From assembly GCA_040905265.1 (NCBI GenBank), contig JBBDRW010000188.1:1-14165 (forward strand): a DNA stretch of 14,165 nt, in the 5' to 3' direction. Positions within the stretch are counted from its first letter, which is position 1. Each line of letters starts with the position of its first letter. Below the pieces are notes generated by a model. The model saw nothing but the letters and a program-made list of their open reading frames with translations, made no database searches and was not told the origin of the DNA. Below are positions 6,884 to 14,165 of the stretch, piece after piece. Source of the stretch: JBBDRW01 sp040905265. GTDB taxonomy: Bacteria; Bacteroidota; Rhodothermia; Balneolales; Balneolaceae. Position numbers and translations under genes: made by a program.

Positions 6884-7228
6884 TTATTTCTCTTCGAAGG
6901 AAGCGACAGCTTCATCGATCGATTTGAAGTGCTTGAAAACGGTAATCAGTTTGGTGATTACCAGCAGGCTCTCAATCTTGTCAGTTGCGTTGGCAATTCG
7001 GAGGTCGCCGCCAGCTTTTCGCATGGTCGTCAAGCCGCCAATCAGCATGCCCAGGCCGGATGAGTTCATAAACCCTACTTTGCTGAGATTGACAACAACA
7101 TTGAGTTTCCCTTCATCAATCAGTTCATGCAGCTTTTCATTCAGGGCAACTGCATCCGGCCCGCCCATTACATTGCCTTTAAATTCAATGATAATACAGT
7201 TGTATTTTTCCGAGACTTTAAAGCTCAT
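6884..7228 (-). CDS. STAS-domain anti-sigma factor antagonist (SpoIIAA/RsbV-like)
   Basis: A 114-aa single-domain cytoplasmic protein. The whole length matches the STAS fold. A first strand (YNCIIIEFKGNV) leads to a variable loop, and helix NEKLHELIDEG precedes strand KLNVVVNLSKV. The diagnostic GFMNSSGLGMLIGG loop is at residues 52-65, where one of Ser56/Ser57 corresponds to the serine phosphorylated by a HPK/RsbW-type kinase in SpoIIAA and RsbV. The usual Asp before the serines is Asn here. Members bind anti-sigma kinases when unphosphorylated and so release a sigma factor or other partner. No kinase, phosphatase or sigma gene is in the window, so the partner is unknown. A GGAG sequence lies about 7-10 nt before ATG 7228. 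It follows secF by 37 nt on the same strand, so cotranscription is likely. Confidence 0.88.
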   Translation of the reverse strand: MSFKVSEKYNCIIIEFKGNVMGGPDAVALNEKLHELIDEGKLNVVVNLSKVGFMNSSGLGMLIGGLTTMRKAGGDLRIANATDKIESLLVITKLITVFKHFKSIDEAVASFEEK

Positions 7229-7265
7229 TGGTTTTCTCCAGTTTGGTTTGCAGGGTTCACGATCA

Positions 7266-8183
7266 TCAGGATTTAGCTTTCACCGCTCTTTTTTCCAACT
7301 CTACCACCAGGGCACTGGCTACAAACAGTGAACTGTAGGTTCCCAGGACGACTCCAAGTACAAGAGCAAAGGAAAATCCTTTGAGTACTTCACCGCCAAA
7401 GATAAATAGCACGGTCACTACAAACAAGGTAGTTACCGATGTAATCACTGTACGGCTCAGAGTGTCGTTCAGGCTCTTGTTGATCATATTTTTGAACTCC
7501 ATCGTTTTGAAGACAATAGAGTTTTCACGGATCCGGTCAAAGACGACCACAGTATCGTTCAGAGAGTACCCGACAATCGTCAGAAAAGCGGCAATAATCG
7601 CCTGGTCAATGGTCAGGTCAAACGGTGCGAACTCGGCCATAATCGTAAAGATTCCCAATACGATGATAACATCGTGAAAAAGGGCAGCGACAGCTCCTGC
7701 AGAGAAGTACCACTTCTTGAAACGGATCAGGATATAGATGAAGATGATTGCCATCGCAAAGAGGACGGAGTTAAGCGCAGCCATCTTCAAATCCTCTGCA
7801 AAGCGGGGGCCAACGATATCAGTTTTGATAAAAGTAAAAGTATTCCCGGGATAGCTTTCGGAAATTGCCGATTCTATGGTTGAACGGACTGCCGTGATAT
7901 CCCCTTCTGCATCGGTGCGGATCATAACCTCGGTCGGGGTCCCGAACCTCCGGACTTCCGGAGCAACCCCGAGGGGTTCCGTCAGGTTACCCCTCAACTC
8001 GACAACTTCCACTTCCTGCTCGAACTGGACGACGTACTCTTTTCCGCCGCGGAAGTCAATTCCGTAGTTGAGGCCCAGGGCAAATATGGCGATCAGCGAG
8101 ATCACCACCATGGCTCCGGAGACATAATTGGTAATTTTCTGCAAGCGTATAAAATCAAATGTCGGTTCTTCAAACCATTTCAT
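7266..8183 (-). CDS. secF: Protein translocase subunit SecF
   Basis: Inner-membrane subunit that, with SecD, uses the proton gradient to help pull exported proteins through SecYEG. It has 305 aa, the normal length. A first membrane segment (about 21-38) is followed by LNYGIDFRGG (38-47), the SecF counterpart of the SecD GLDLQGG motif. A periplasmic domain runs to about 130, then five membrane segments including VGYSLNDTVVVFDRIREN (204-221), the conserved RND-type segment with its acidic residue. ATG 8183 has AGAGG 9 nt upstream. It starts 46 nt after secD stops, in the standard secD-secF order. Confidence 0.97.
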   Translation of the reverse strand: MKWFEEPTFDFIRLQKITNYVSGAMVVISLIAIFALGLNYGIDFRGGKEYVVQFEQEVEVVELRGNLTEPLGVAPEVRRFGTPTEVMIRTDAEGDITAVRSTIESAISESYPGNTFTFIKTDIVGPRFAEDLKMAALNSVLFAMAIIFIYILIRFKKWYFSAGAVAALFHDVIIVLGIFTIMAEFAPFDLTIDQAIIAAFLTIVGYSLNDTVVVFDRIRENSIVFKTMEFKNMINKSLNDTLSRTVITSVTTLFVVTVLFIFGGEVLKGFSFALVLGVVLGTYSSLFVASALVVELEKRAVKAKS

Positions 8184-8229
8184 AATGTGTTACCTCTGAA
8201 AGTTTACTATTCGTGATTCTTGTTCGGGA

Positions 8230-10026
8230 TCAGCCAAAGCTGAGTTCAGATTTTTTATCCAGTGTCAGGTAGTCTATCACTACTCTTGTAATCACAATCG
8301 CACTGAAGAGTGATGCGGCAATACCAGCCATCAGGGTTACTGCAAATCCTTTGATTGGCCCGATTCCGAAACTGTATAGAATGATTCCGACGAAAAAGGT
8401 GGTTACGTTGGCATCAATAATGGCGCTCATCGCGTTGGAGTACCCGTTGTCGATAGCCGCGCGCAGGGTCTTTCCGCCCCGCAGCTCCTCCCTGATCCGG
8501 TCAAAGATCAGTACGTTCGCATCTACCGCCATACCGATTGTCAACACAATTCCGGCGATACCCGGCAGGGTAAGTGTTGCCTGGAACCCGGCGAGTATGC
8601 CCAATATGAAGATGATATTGAGCATCAGTGCCAGATCGGCAATAGCTCCTCCTGTATGGTAATAGGCGATCATGAAGAGTGCGACCATAATAAGTCCGAA
8701 TAGCACCGAGAAGAATCCTGCATGGATCGACGCTTCACCGAGTGTTGCACCGACGGTACGCTCTTCGATAATATCCAGTGGTGCAGGGAGTGCACCGGAT
8801 AACAGGATGTTGACAAGATCATCAGCTTCAGTAACACCGCCGAGGCCGGAGATGGAGGAGCGGCCGTTGTTAATTCTTGACTGTACAGTCGGGTAAGAGT
8901 AGACGTAACCATCGAGGACAATGGCAACCGGGCGGCCAATATTGGCTCCTGTAATCCGTGCCCATCGCCGTGCGCCTTCACTGTTCATTGTCATGGAGAC
9001 TTCCGGGGCATTGGTCGTCGGTTCAAATGCGACCTGTGCGTCCGAGATCACATCGCCGGTCAGTTCGATCTGAGATCGGACGGATATAAGCTCAAAGTAG
9101 TCGCGGCCCTCTTCGACGGCAAAAGGAGAAGCTCCCCAGAGCAGCTCTGTGTTGCGGGGCAACAAGCTCTGCACCTCTTCTGTCTGAATCAGCTCATTGA
9201 CTCTGGCTGTATCCGTTCCGGCAGCATACCCGAACGCCCCCATCCGTCCCTGAGGGGTAAGGACAGCGGATAGAGGATTCTCTGTAATATCATCATTCTC
9301 CTGAACCTGGTTTTCAAAGTGAGAATAGATTCGCTCGCGGGCATTGGCCATTTCATCGTCGTCGGCTGCCAGCCGGAACTCCAGGCGAGCCGTTCCCCGC
9401 AGAAGATTTCGAACCCTCTCTTCGTCATCCACACCGGGAAGCTCTACAATGATTCGGTTGTTCCCCTGCTTAAGGATGGAGGGCTCGGTTACGCCATAGC
9501 GGTCAACTCTGGACCGGATGATCTCAATCGCCCGCGTTACAGCTTCATCCCTCTGGCTTTTCAGAAAGTCTGCGATTTCATCGTTGGTGGAAGTACGGGT
9601 GATGTTTTGTGAGTCCGACCGGTAGTACCGGCTCAGCCTCGCATTGGGATCCCGGCTTTCAAATTCGGCCACCATCTCATCGATCAGATCCGTTCGCTGC
9701 TCAAAGGATCGATCGGCGGCAATGGACAGGACCTCTTCAAGGAGCTCATCTCCCATGTCACCGGCAAGCTCTATCAATAGCTGAGGGGTTCCGATTTCAA
9801 GGGTTACGTGCATTCCTCCCTGCAGGTCTAACCCGAGTGAGAGAGATCGTTCACTGAGATCCTGTAGCCTGGCGTAATTTTCATCCTCGTAAGCAACACG
9901 TTCAGCTTCCGGGAGTTCGTTTATATATCGTTGCTCAAGGGTCCATTGTATCGTAGGAAGAAGATACCATAGTGTTAATCCCAGAAAAAAGAGGATAAAT
10001 GCGATTTTTGTTCCGTTACCTTTCAT
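8230..10026 (-). CDS. secD: Protein translocase subunit SecD
   Basis: Inner-membrane partner of SecF in the Sec translocon accessory complex. With ATG 10026 the protein is 598 aa. It has one membrane segment at about 7-26, SLGLDLQGGMHVTLEI (motif at 64-71), and a large periplasmic domain containing VTRAIEIIRSRVDRYGVTEP and RIIVELPGVDD. After LLSGALPAPLDIIEERTVG comes the C-terminal five-segment channel part, with AVDANVLIFDRIREE at about residue 500 carrying the conserved Asp used for proton coupling. An in-frame ATG at 10104 would add 26 mostly polar residues before the membrane segment and falls within a small hairpin; I consider it less likely. No good Shine-Dalgarno is visible for either start. 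It is a separate gene from secF, not a secDF fusion. Confidence 0.96.
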   Translation of the reverse strand: MKGNGTKIAFILFFLGLTLWYLLPTIQWTLEQRYINELPEAERVAYEDENYARLQDLSERSLSLGLDLQGGMHVTLEIGTPQLLIELAGDMGDELLEEVLSIAADRSFEQRTDLIDEMVAEFESRDPNARLSRYYRSDSQNITRTSTNDEIADFLKSQRDEAVTRAIEIIRSRVDRYGVTEPSILKQGNNRIIVELPGVDDEERVRNLLRGTARLEFRLAADDDEMANARERIYSHFENQVQENDDITENPLSAVLTPQGRMGAFGYAAGTDTARVNELIQTEEVQSLLPRNTELLWGASPFAVEEGRDYFELISVRSQIELTGDVISDAQVAFEPTTNAPEVSMTMNSEGARRWARITGANIGRPVAIVLDGYVYSYPTVQSRINNGRSSISGLGGVTEADDLVNILLSGALPAPLDIIEERTVGATLGEASIHAGFFSVLFGLIMVALFMIAYYHTGGAIADLALMLNIIFILGILAGFQATLTLPGIAGIVLTIGMAVDANVLIFDRIREELRGGKTLRAAIDNGYSNAMSAIIDANVTTFFVGIILYSFGIGPIKGFAVTLMAGIAASLFSAIVITRVVIDYLTLDKKSELSFG

Positions 10027-10098
10027 AACTACACTGTTTTTAGGAGTTGTTGAATCGTGATCTTTTGTTGACTTTGATGGAAACAGGCATCTCTTTAC

Positions 10099-10114
10099 GG
10101 GCATACCGATGCCC
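10099..10114. other. Small hairpin in the secD leader
   Basis: GGGCAT (10099-10104) pairs with ATGCCC (10109-10114) across a 4-nt loop, in the 121-nt spacer between the unrecognised gene and secD. There is no T-run, so it is not a terminator by itself. It encloses the alternative secD ATG at 10104, one reason to prefer the downstream start. Confidence 0.4.
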
Positions 10115-10147
10115 CGGAAAAGGCCGTTTCACAGAAGAGGGGGAGAG

Positions 10148-10729
10148 TCAGGGAGCGTTTATAGCTGAACCGTTCAGAAAAGGGATGGGCAGCTTCTGGA
10201 TGACATAGACAAACACATCCGGGAGCAGGTTGGAATAGGATTGAATCAGGTCCCGGATAAATTTTGTGCTGTTAGCCGGAGTGGGCTGGTGCTGAAAATG
10301 CCATTTGGGGGTCGGTTGAATGGTGTCGGGAACCACCGCTCCGCTTGTTGCAGAATCTTGCTGCAGCGTCCATTGTGTATAAAGCCACTGCCCGAATTCC
10401 TTGGGTTCGGTGGAGTCGCTGTCCACCGGCAAACCGAAGTCGGTTTTATTGGATGAAATGAGCAGTGAAGCCTGATGCAAAAAACTGTCGAAACTCTCTG
10501 ACTGATAAGGGAGCCGACGGAGCTGGTCTCGGATTACACTCTCATTATCGCTCTCACCCGATATGATCGATTCATTCAGCCACTCAGCAAAAGCCGTCTT
10601 CTGAGCCTGACTCGAGTAGGGAAAAGAGATATAGAAAGCCATGCCCAAAACCAGGAGGGTTCCGGCGGTTATCTGCATTCGATATGTCCGAAAAATATGC
10701 ATCAATCGGGAAAATAATGAGAAGTTCAC
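10148..10729 (-). CDS. Hypothetical membrane-anchored protein
   Basis: A 193-aa protein that I do not recognise. Basic residues precede a single hydrophobic segment (about residues 20-38, ITAGTLLVLGMAFYISFPY), ending near SSQAQ, which may be a signal anchor or a cleavable signal. The remainder is soluble, polar and Ser/Thr/Gln/Pro rich, with a helical ELR-like stretch around 60-95 and a more hydrophobic tail (LLPDVFVYVIQKLPIPFLNG). The predicted bulk is therefore periplasmic. The longest start is GTG 10729; ATG 10702 (183 aa) and ATG 10678 are alternatives, and none has a convincing Shine-Dalgarno. It lies 31 nt after uvrA and 121 nt before secD, all on the minus strand. The frame is intact and the gap fits a real gene, but there is no functional evidence. 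Confidence 0.6.
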   Translation of the reverse strand: MNFSLFSRLMHIFRTYRMQITAGTLLVLGMAFYISFPYSSQAQKTAFAEWLNESIISGESDNESVIRDQLRRLPYQSESFDSFLHQASLLISSNKTDFGLPVDSDSTEPKEFGQWLYTQWTLQQDSATSGAVVPDTIQPTPKWHFQHQPTPANSTKFIRDLIQSYSNLLPDVFVYVIQKLPIPFLNGSAINAP

Positions 10730-10741
10730 TGGTGAACAACT

Positions 10742-10783
10742 TTATTCTTACTCCAGACTCCTACATCCTGACTCCTCTGTTCT
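10742..10783. repeat. Degenerate 7-nt tandem repeat overlapping the uvrA 3' end
   Basis: Plus-strand heptads in register: TTATTCT, TACTCCA, GACTCCT, ACATCCT, GACTCCT, CTGTTCT. GACTCCT occurs twice exactly, 14 nt apart, and most units share the form nnnTCCT or nnnTTCT. The array includes the uvrA stop codon (10761-10763) and supplies its last codons. Confidence 0.55.
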
Positions 10784-13655
10784 GTTCGAGCCGTTCGAAC
10801 TCCAGTCTGAGGTAATCTCCGGTGAAACTCGTTTCTGCCTGCTCCGCCAGTTTTTCAGGAGTTCCTTCTGCAATGATCCTGCCTCCCTTGTCTCCCCCTT
10901 CAGGGCCCAGGTCGATGACCCAGTCTGCAGCTTTGATCAGGTCCAGGTTATGCTCGATGACGACTACACTATTTCCTTTTTGAACCAGTTTCCTGATGAC
11001 CGAGACAAGCATCCGGACATCCTGAAAATGGAGCCCGGTTGTCGGTTCATCCATAATATAGAGTGTATCGCCTGTCCCGATTTTTGAAAGCTCTCTGGCA
11101 AGTTTGATCCTCTGAGCTTCGCCTCCACTGAGAGTTGTGCTCGGCTGGCCAATCCTGAGATATCCGAGCCCGACATCTACCAGTGTCTCCAGTTTTCGGC
11201 GGATTCCGGGAAGCGAGTCGAAAAATTCAAAGGCCTGGCTGACGGTCATATCGAGTACGTCCGAGATGTTTTTTCCACGGTAGTGGATCTCGAGCGTTTC
11301 CCGGTTATACCGACGGCCGTTGCAGGTTTCGCAGCGGACATAAACATCCGGAAGAAAGTTCATTTCGATCTTTCTGAGGCCGTCCCCTTTGCAGGTTTCG
11401 CATCGGCCGCCTTTAACATTAAATGAGAATCTGCCCTGGTCATATCCACGAATTTTTGATTCGGGTAGCTCTGCAAAGAGCGATCGTATCTGGTCAAAAA
11501 CTTTGGTATAGGTCCCGGGATTGGAGCGGGGAGTTCGGCCTATCGGACTCTGGTCAATGGAGATGATCTTGTCCAGGTGGTCAACTCCATCGACCGAATC
11601 GTAGGGGAGGGGCACCGATTTGGAGCGGTAGAAATGGTTAGTCAGTATCGGTTCAACAGTCTGGTTGATCAGGGAACTTTTGCCGCTTCCGCTGACACCT
11701 GTGATACAGGTAAAGATGCCTAAAGGGATGTGAAGATCCTGGTTTTTCAGGTTGTGCCCCCTCGCGCCATAGACGGAGAGCATTTTCCCGGAACCAGATT
11801 CGCGTGTTTCCGGCAGGGAGATGATCTCCTTGTCTGCCATGAATTTGGCAGTCATGGAATCCGGATCCAGTTCGTCCGGCCTCCCTTTAGTGACAATCTC
11901 ACCGCCCTGAACTCCGGCTCCGGGGCCCATATCGATCACATAGTCGGCATGTTCGATCGTTTCACGGTCGTGTTCCACCACAATGACGGTATTCCCCAGA
12001 TCCCGGAGGGTTTTCAGGGATTCAATAAGCTTGATATTGTCTCGCTGATGGAGGCCGATACTCGGTTCATCCAGAATGTACAGAACCCCGACGAGTTGTG
12101 TGCCGATTTGGGTTGCGAGACGTATCCGTTGCGCTTCACCGCCACTCAGTGTTTGTGATTCACGGTTCAGTGTCAGATATCCAAGCCCTACATTCAGCAG
12201 AAAATCGAGCCGGTCTATCACTTCTTTGAGCACCAGCTTCCCGATTGTTCGTTGTCGCTGATCCAGTTTCAGATTTCCGACTGCCTTCCGCAGCGATACA
12301 ATATCCATCGTCACCAGGTCATGGATGGAGTAGCCGTCGATTTTATAGGAGAGTGCTTCACGGTTCAGCCGCCCGCCGTTGCAGCGGTCGCAGGGAATGC
12401 GTGAAAGGAATGCTTTTGCCTTATCTCGCTGCTTGGCCGATTTGCTCTCTTCATACTGTTCCCGGATGATGGACGTAAGCCCGGAAAAACGGTGCTTGTA
12501 GGTTACATTGCTGTTTTTAAAATCATAACTGACCGGATAGGTATTCTCTCCGCCGCCATGGAGCAAAAGGTCCAGTGCCTTTTCCGGATAGGCCCGCAAC
12601 GGCGTATCAAAGTCAAGATCCAGGGTCTTGAGAACTGCCTGCAACTGTTTGAAGACAAAGATGTCACGCGGTTCCCCCAGAAAGCGGATGGCTCCTTCAG
12701 AAATTGATTGCTCCCTGTTGGGAATCACCAGGTCGGGGCTTACATCATATTTGTAACCGAGCCCGTTGCACGTCTTGCAGGCTCCATATGGAGAGTTGAA
12801 AGAGAAGAGATTGGGAGCGGGATCTTCATACGAAATACCACTTTCCGGATCGAACAGGTTAAGTGAGTAGACTTTGTCCCTGAATCCCTCTTCGGCAGGG
12901 AGGGAGAGGATCAGGTTGCCTTCTGCCATCTCCAGAGCCAGGCGGATGCTTTCAGAGATTCGGGACCGGCTCTTCTCGCTGATCACAAAACGGTCGACTA
13001 CAACGTCAATGTTATGGGTCTTGTACCTGTCAACTTTCATCTCCTCTTCCAGATCCAGCAGTTCACCGTTGATTCGTGCTTTCACAAATCCCTGTCGCTG
13101 CAGTTGTTCAAAGAGTTCACGATAGTGCCCTTTTCGGCCCCGGACGACAGGCGCGAGGCAGTATGCTTTTGTACCTGCCGGTAAAGCCATAATCTGTTCC
13201 AGCAACTGGTCTGCGGTCTGTTTTACCATCTTCCTGCCGGAACGCCAGGAGTATGGGGTCCCGATTCGGGCATAGAGCAACCGGAGAAAGTCATAAATTT
13301 CCGTTATGGTACCAACAGTGGAGCGGGGATTCCGGTTCGTAGTCTTCTGATCGATTGAGATAACAGGAGAGAGTCCGTCAATGAAGTCGACATCCGGCCT
13401 CTCCATCATACCCAGGAACTGCCTGGCATAGGCAGACAGAGATTCCATGAAGCGACGTTGCCCCTCAGCAAATACCGTGTCAAAGGCGAGGGAGGATTTT
13501 CCGGATCCGGAAAGCCCTGTAATAACGACCAGTTTCTCCCTGGGGATATCGACATCTATGTTCTTAAGATTGTGCTCTCTGGCACCACGGACGATGATCT
13601 GTTCTTGCAAAATAGAAGGATTGTCGGCGGGAACTATAGATGTCCCTGGGTTCAC
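10761..13655 (-). CDS. uvrA: Excinuclease ABC subunit UvrA
   Basis: Damage-recognition ATPase of nucleotide excision repair; a UvrA dimer loads UvrB on lesions. From GTG 13655 the protein is 964 aa (typical family length 940-960). The order is Walker A GLSGSGKS (47-54), RNPRSTVGTITEIYDFLRLL, the UvrB-binding region with RKGHYRELFE, LSGGEAQRIR signature (503-512) with YILDEPSIGLHQRD, second Walker A GVSGSGKS (653-660), the C-terminal zinc module CETC...CETC (752-755 and 775-778), then a second LSGGEAQRIK with YIMDEPTTGLHFQD. No ATG exists near the conserved start: candidates are GTG 13655, TTG 13610 (949 aa) and a far TTG 13739 (992 aa), whose extra residues merely translate a heptad repeat. 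The first zinc-ligand pair known from E. coli (Cys253/Cys256) is absent, with LFDPESG at 267-273 instead; I recall this from Bacteroidota UvrA proteins. The exact start is uncertain. Confidence 0.97.
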   Translation of the reverse strand: MNPGTSIVPADNPSILQEQIIVRGAREHNLKNIDVDIPREKLVVITGLSGSGKSSLAFDTVFAEGQRRFMESLSAYARQFLGMMERPDVDFIDGLSPVISIDQKTTNRNPRSTVGTITEIYDFLRLLYARIGTPYSWRSGRKMVKQTADQLLEQIMALPAGTKAYCLAPVVRGRKGHYRELFEQLQRQGFVKARINGELLDLEEEMKVDRYKTHNIDVVVDRFVISEKSRSRISESIRLALEMAEGNLILSLPAEEGFRDKVYSLNLFDPESGISYEDPAPNLFSFNSPYGACKTCNGLGYKYDVSPDLVIPNREQSISEGAIRFLGEPRDIFVFKQLQAVLKTLDLDFDTPLRAYPEKALDLLLHGGGENTYPVSYDFKNSNVTYKHRFSGLTSIIREQYEESKSAKQRDKAKAFLSRIPCDRCNGGRLNREALSYKIDGYSIHDLVTMDIVSLRKAVGNLKLDQRQRTIGKLVLKEVIDRLDFLLNVGLGYLTLNRESQTLSGGEAQRIRLATQIGTQLVGVLYILDEPSIGLHQRDNIKLIESLKTLRDLGNTVIVVEHDRETIEHADYVIDMGPGAGVQGGEIVTKGRPDELDPDSMTAKFMADKEIISLPETRESGSGKMLSVYGARGHNLKNQDLHIPLGIFTCITGVSGSGKSSLINQTVEPILTNHFYRSKSVPLPYDSVDGVDHLDKIISIDQSPIGRTPRSNPGTYTKVFDQIRSLFAELPESKIRGYDQGRFSFNVKGGRCETCKGDGLRKIEMNFLPDVYVRCETCNGRRYNRETLEIHYRGKNISDVLDMTVSQAFEFFDSLPGIRRKLETLVDVGLGYLRIGQPSTTLSGGEAQRIKLARELSKIGTGDTLYIMDEPTTGLHFQDVRMLVSVIRKLVQKGNSVVVIEHNLDLIKAADWVIDLGPEGGDKGGRIIAEGTPEKLAEQAETSFTGDYLRLEFERLEQNRGVRM

Positions 13656-13671
13656 TGTTGACGAATTTTGC

Positions 13672-13734
13672 AAGATAAGGAATATGGGATAGAGAAGACA
13701 GAATTGTGAATACCTAAAATTGAATACGGGATGG
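13672..13734. repeat. Degenerate 7-nt tandem repeat upstream of uvrA
   Basis: Nine consecutive plus-strand heptads in register: AAGATAA, GGAATAT, GGGATAG, AGAAGAC, AGAATTG, TGAATAC, CTAAAAT, TGAATAC, GGGATGG. The shared form is roughly nGAATAn; TGAATAC recurs exactly 14 nt apart. The array lies in the 213-nt uvrA/DAHP-synthase divergent spacer (13656-13868) and stays open in the uvrA frame. A similar short array overlaps the other end of uvrA. Confidence 0.6.
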
Positions 13735-13832
13735 TGCAAGATGCTGGAGAGTGGGCCCGTTTGTGAGCCGATCGTCGTTCCCGTACCAGATGATTGATTC
13801 TTTCCTGTTCGGAATCTCTCCGGAAAGAGTTG

Positions 13833-13840
13833 TATATTTC
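13833..13840 (+). promoter_or_regulatory. Possible -7 element for the DAHP synthase gene
   Basis: TATATTTC, 28 nt before the ATG at 13869, matches seven of eight positions of the Bacteroidota TAnnTTTG element, but no clear TTTG is present 19-21 nt upstream. It is weak, yet it is the best promoter-like sequence in the spacer. Confidence 0.25.
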
Positions 13841-13868
13841 AGGTTCTTGAAACTTCAAAAGAATCCGT

Positions 13869-14165
13869 ATGGCTATCAAACCACCACCACTAAAGCGATC
13901 CGATAAACTGAAAAAAGGGGAGTGGCATCCACTCTCCTGGAACGATTTCGAAATCGACCAACTCCCTCCATATCCGGATATGGATGAACTCCAGAAGGTG
14001 TATGACGAACTCCGTACCTATCCGCCTCTTGTTACATCCTGGGAAGTAGGTGCCTTGAAGAAGAAGCTGGCGGAAGTTGCTGCCGGTAATGCATTCCTTC
14101 TGCAAGGCGGTGATTGTGCCGAAACCTTTGACGGGTGCAATGCACCCAAAGTGGTAAACCTGTTG
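13869..14165 (+). CDS. Class II 3-deoxy-7-phosphoheptulonate (DAHP) synthase, 3'-truncated by window edge
   Basis: Condenses phosphoenolpyruvate with erythrose 4-phosphate, the entry step of the shikimate pathway to aromatic amino acids. Only the first 99 codons are present. The N-terminus has the class II (plant/Mycobacterium type, COG3200) pattern: GEWHPLSWNDFEIDQLPPYPD, then TYPPLVTSWEVGALKKKLAEVAAGNAF and the metal-binding LLQGGDCAETFDG, with Cys83 corresponding to the metal-ligand cysteine of this class. This is a different fold subgroup from the AroF/G/H enzymes of E. coli; the M. tuberculosis homologue is called aroG. ATG 13869 fits the family start. It is divergent from uvrA. The truncation is caused by the end of the sequence, not by mutation. 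Confidence 0.93.
   Translation, partial: MAIKPPPLKRSDKLKKGEWHPLSWNDFEIDQLPPYPDMDELQKVYDELRTYPPLVTSWEVGALKKKLAEVAAGNAFLLQGGDCAETFDGCNAPKVVNLL

Noticed and set aside
6924..7331. Plus-strand frame of 135 codons spanning the STAS gene and the end of secF
   Set aside because: It crosses two recognised minus-strand genes and its translation has no recognisable pattern.
10027..10104. Upstream ATG for secD
   Set aside because: It adds 26 polar residues not expected in SecD and the codon lies in a hairpin; the start directly before the membrane segment is more typical.
10641..11087. Plus-strand frame of 148 codons opposite uvrA and the unrecognised gene
   Set aside because: It overlaps the conserved UvrA C-terminal ATPase on the opposite strand.
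13652..13879. Minus-strand frame of 75 codons upstream of uvrA
   Set aside because: Its C-terminal half translates the heptad repeat and it overlaps the start of the DAHP synthase gene; composition is repeat-like.
1..14165. CRISPR array, prophage, defence or biosynthetic cluster
   Set aside because: No regularly spaced direct repeats, integrase, transposase, restriction-modification or toxin-antitoxin genes were found on either strand.

Overview
The window reads as a chromosomal segment from a Gram-negative member of the Bacteroidota/Balneolota/Rhodothermota group, with a Balneolaceae-like organism as my best guess. The reasons are a TonB-dependent receptor paired with a beta-propeller lipoprotein, a DUF5522-type Cys-rich small protein, a UvrA lacking the first zinc-ligand pair, few Shine-Dalgarno sequences, and a TAnnTTTG-type promoter in front of a tRNA. 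The assignment comes from recognition by eye; no database search was run.

Left block, plus strand (1-5254): the 3' part of a TonB-dependent outer-membrane receptor (BtuB-like), a BtuG/YncE-like beta-propeller lipoprotein, a small multi-pass membrane protein that looks like DUF6580 (ECF S-component-like), a 76-aa protein ending in a CC-x3-C-x2-CPY motif (DUF5522-like) whose start overlaps the preceding stop, a 13-bp perfect inverted repeat, and a CynX/NimT-type MFS transporter. The first four genes plausibly form a micronutrient uptake module, with corrinoid the best guess: receptor and surface lid at the outer membrane, a candidate permease at the inner membrane, and a small Cys-rich protein of unknown role.

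Right block, minus strand (13655 down to 5296): uvrA, an unrecognised membrane-anchored protein, secD, secF, a single-domain STAS protein, purA and tRNA-Gly(GCC). SecD and SecF form the auxiliary subcomplex of the Sec translocon. The STAS protein probably shares their transcript. A strong intrinsic-terminator hairpin stands 13 nt in front of the purA start codon, so purA is either insulated from the upstream genes or attenuated in its leader. The tRNA has its own promoter. A class II DAHP synthase gene (shikimate pathway entry) begins divergently from uvrA at 13869 and is cut by the window end.

Non-coding structure of note: degenerate 7-nt tandem repeats overlap or adjoin both ends of uvrA (10742-10783 and 13672-13734). 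The upstream array lies in an open in-frame extension of uvrA and argues against the longest possible start. There is no gene-free stretch above 300 bases, and no CRISPR array, rRNA or intact insertion sequence was seen. Most of the window is ordinary housekeeping. The accessory interest lies in the putative uptake module, the heptad repeats and the purA leader.
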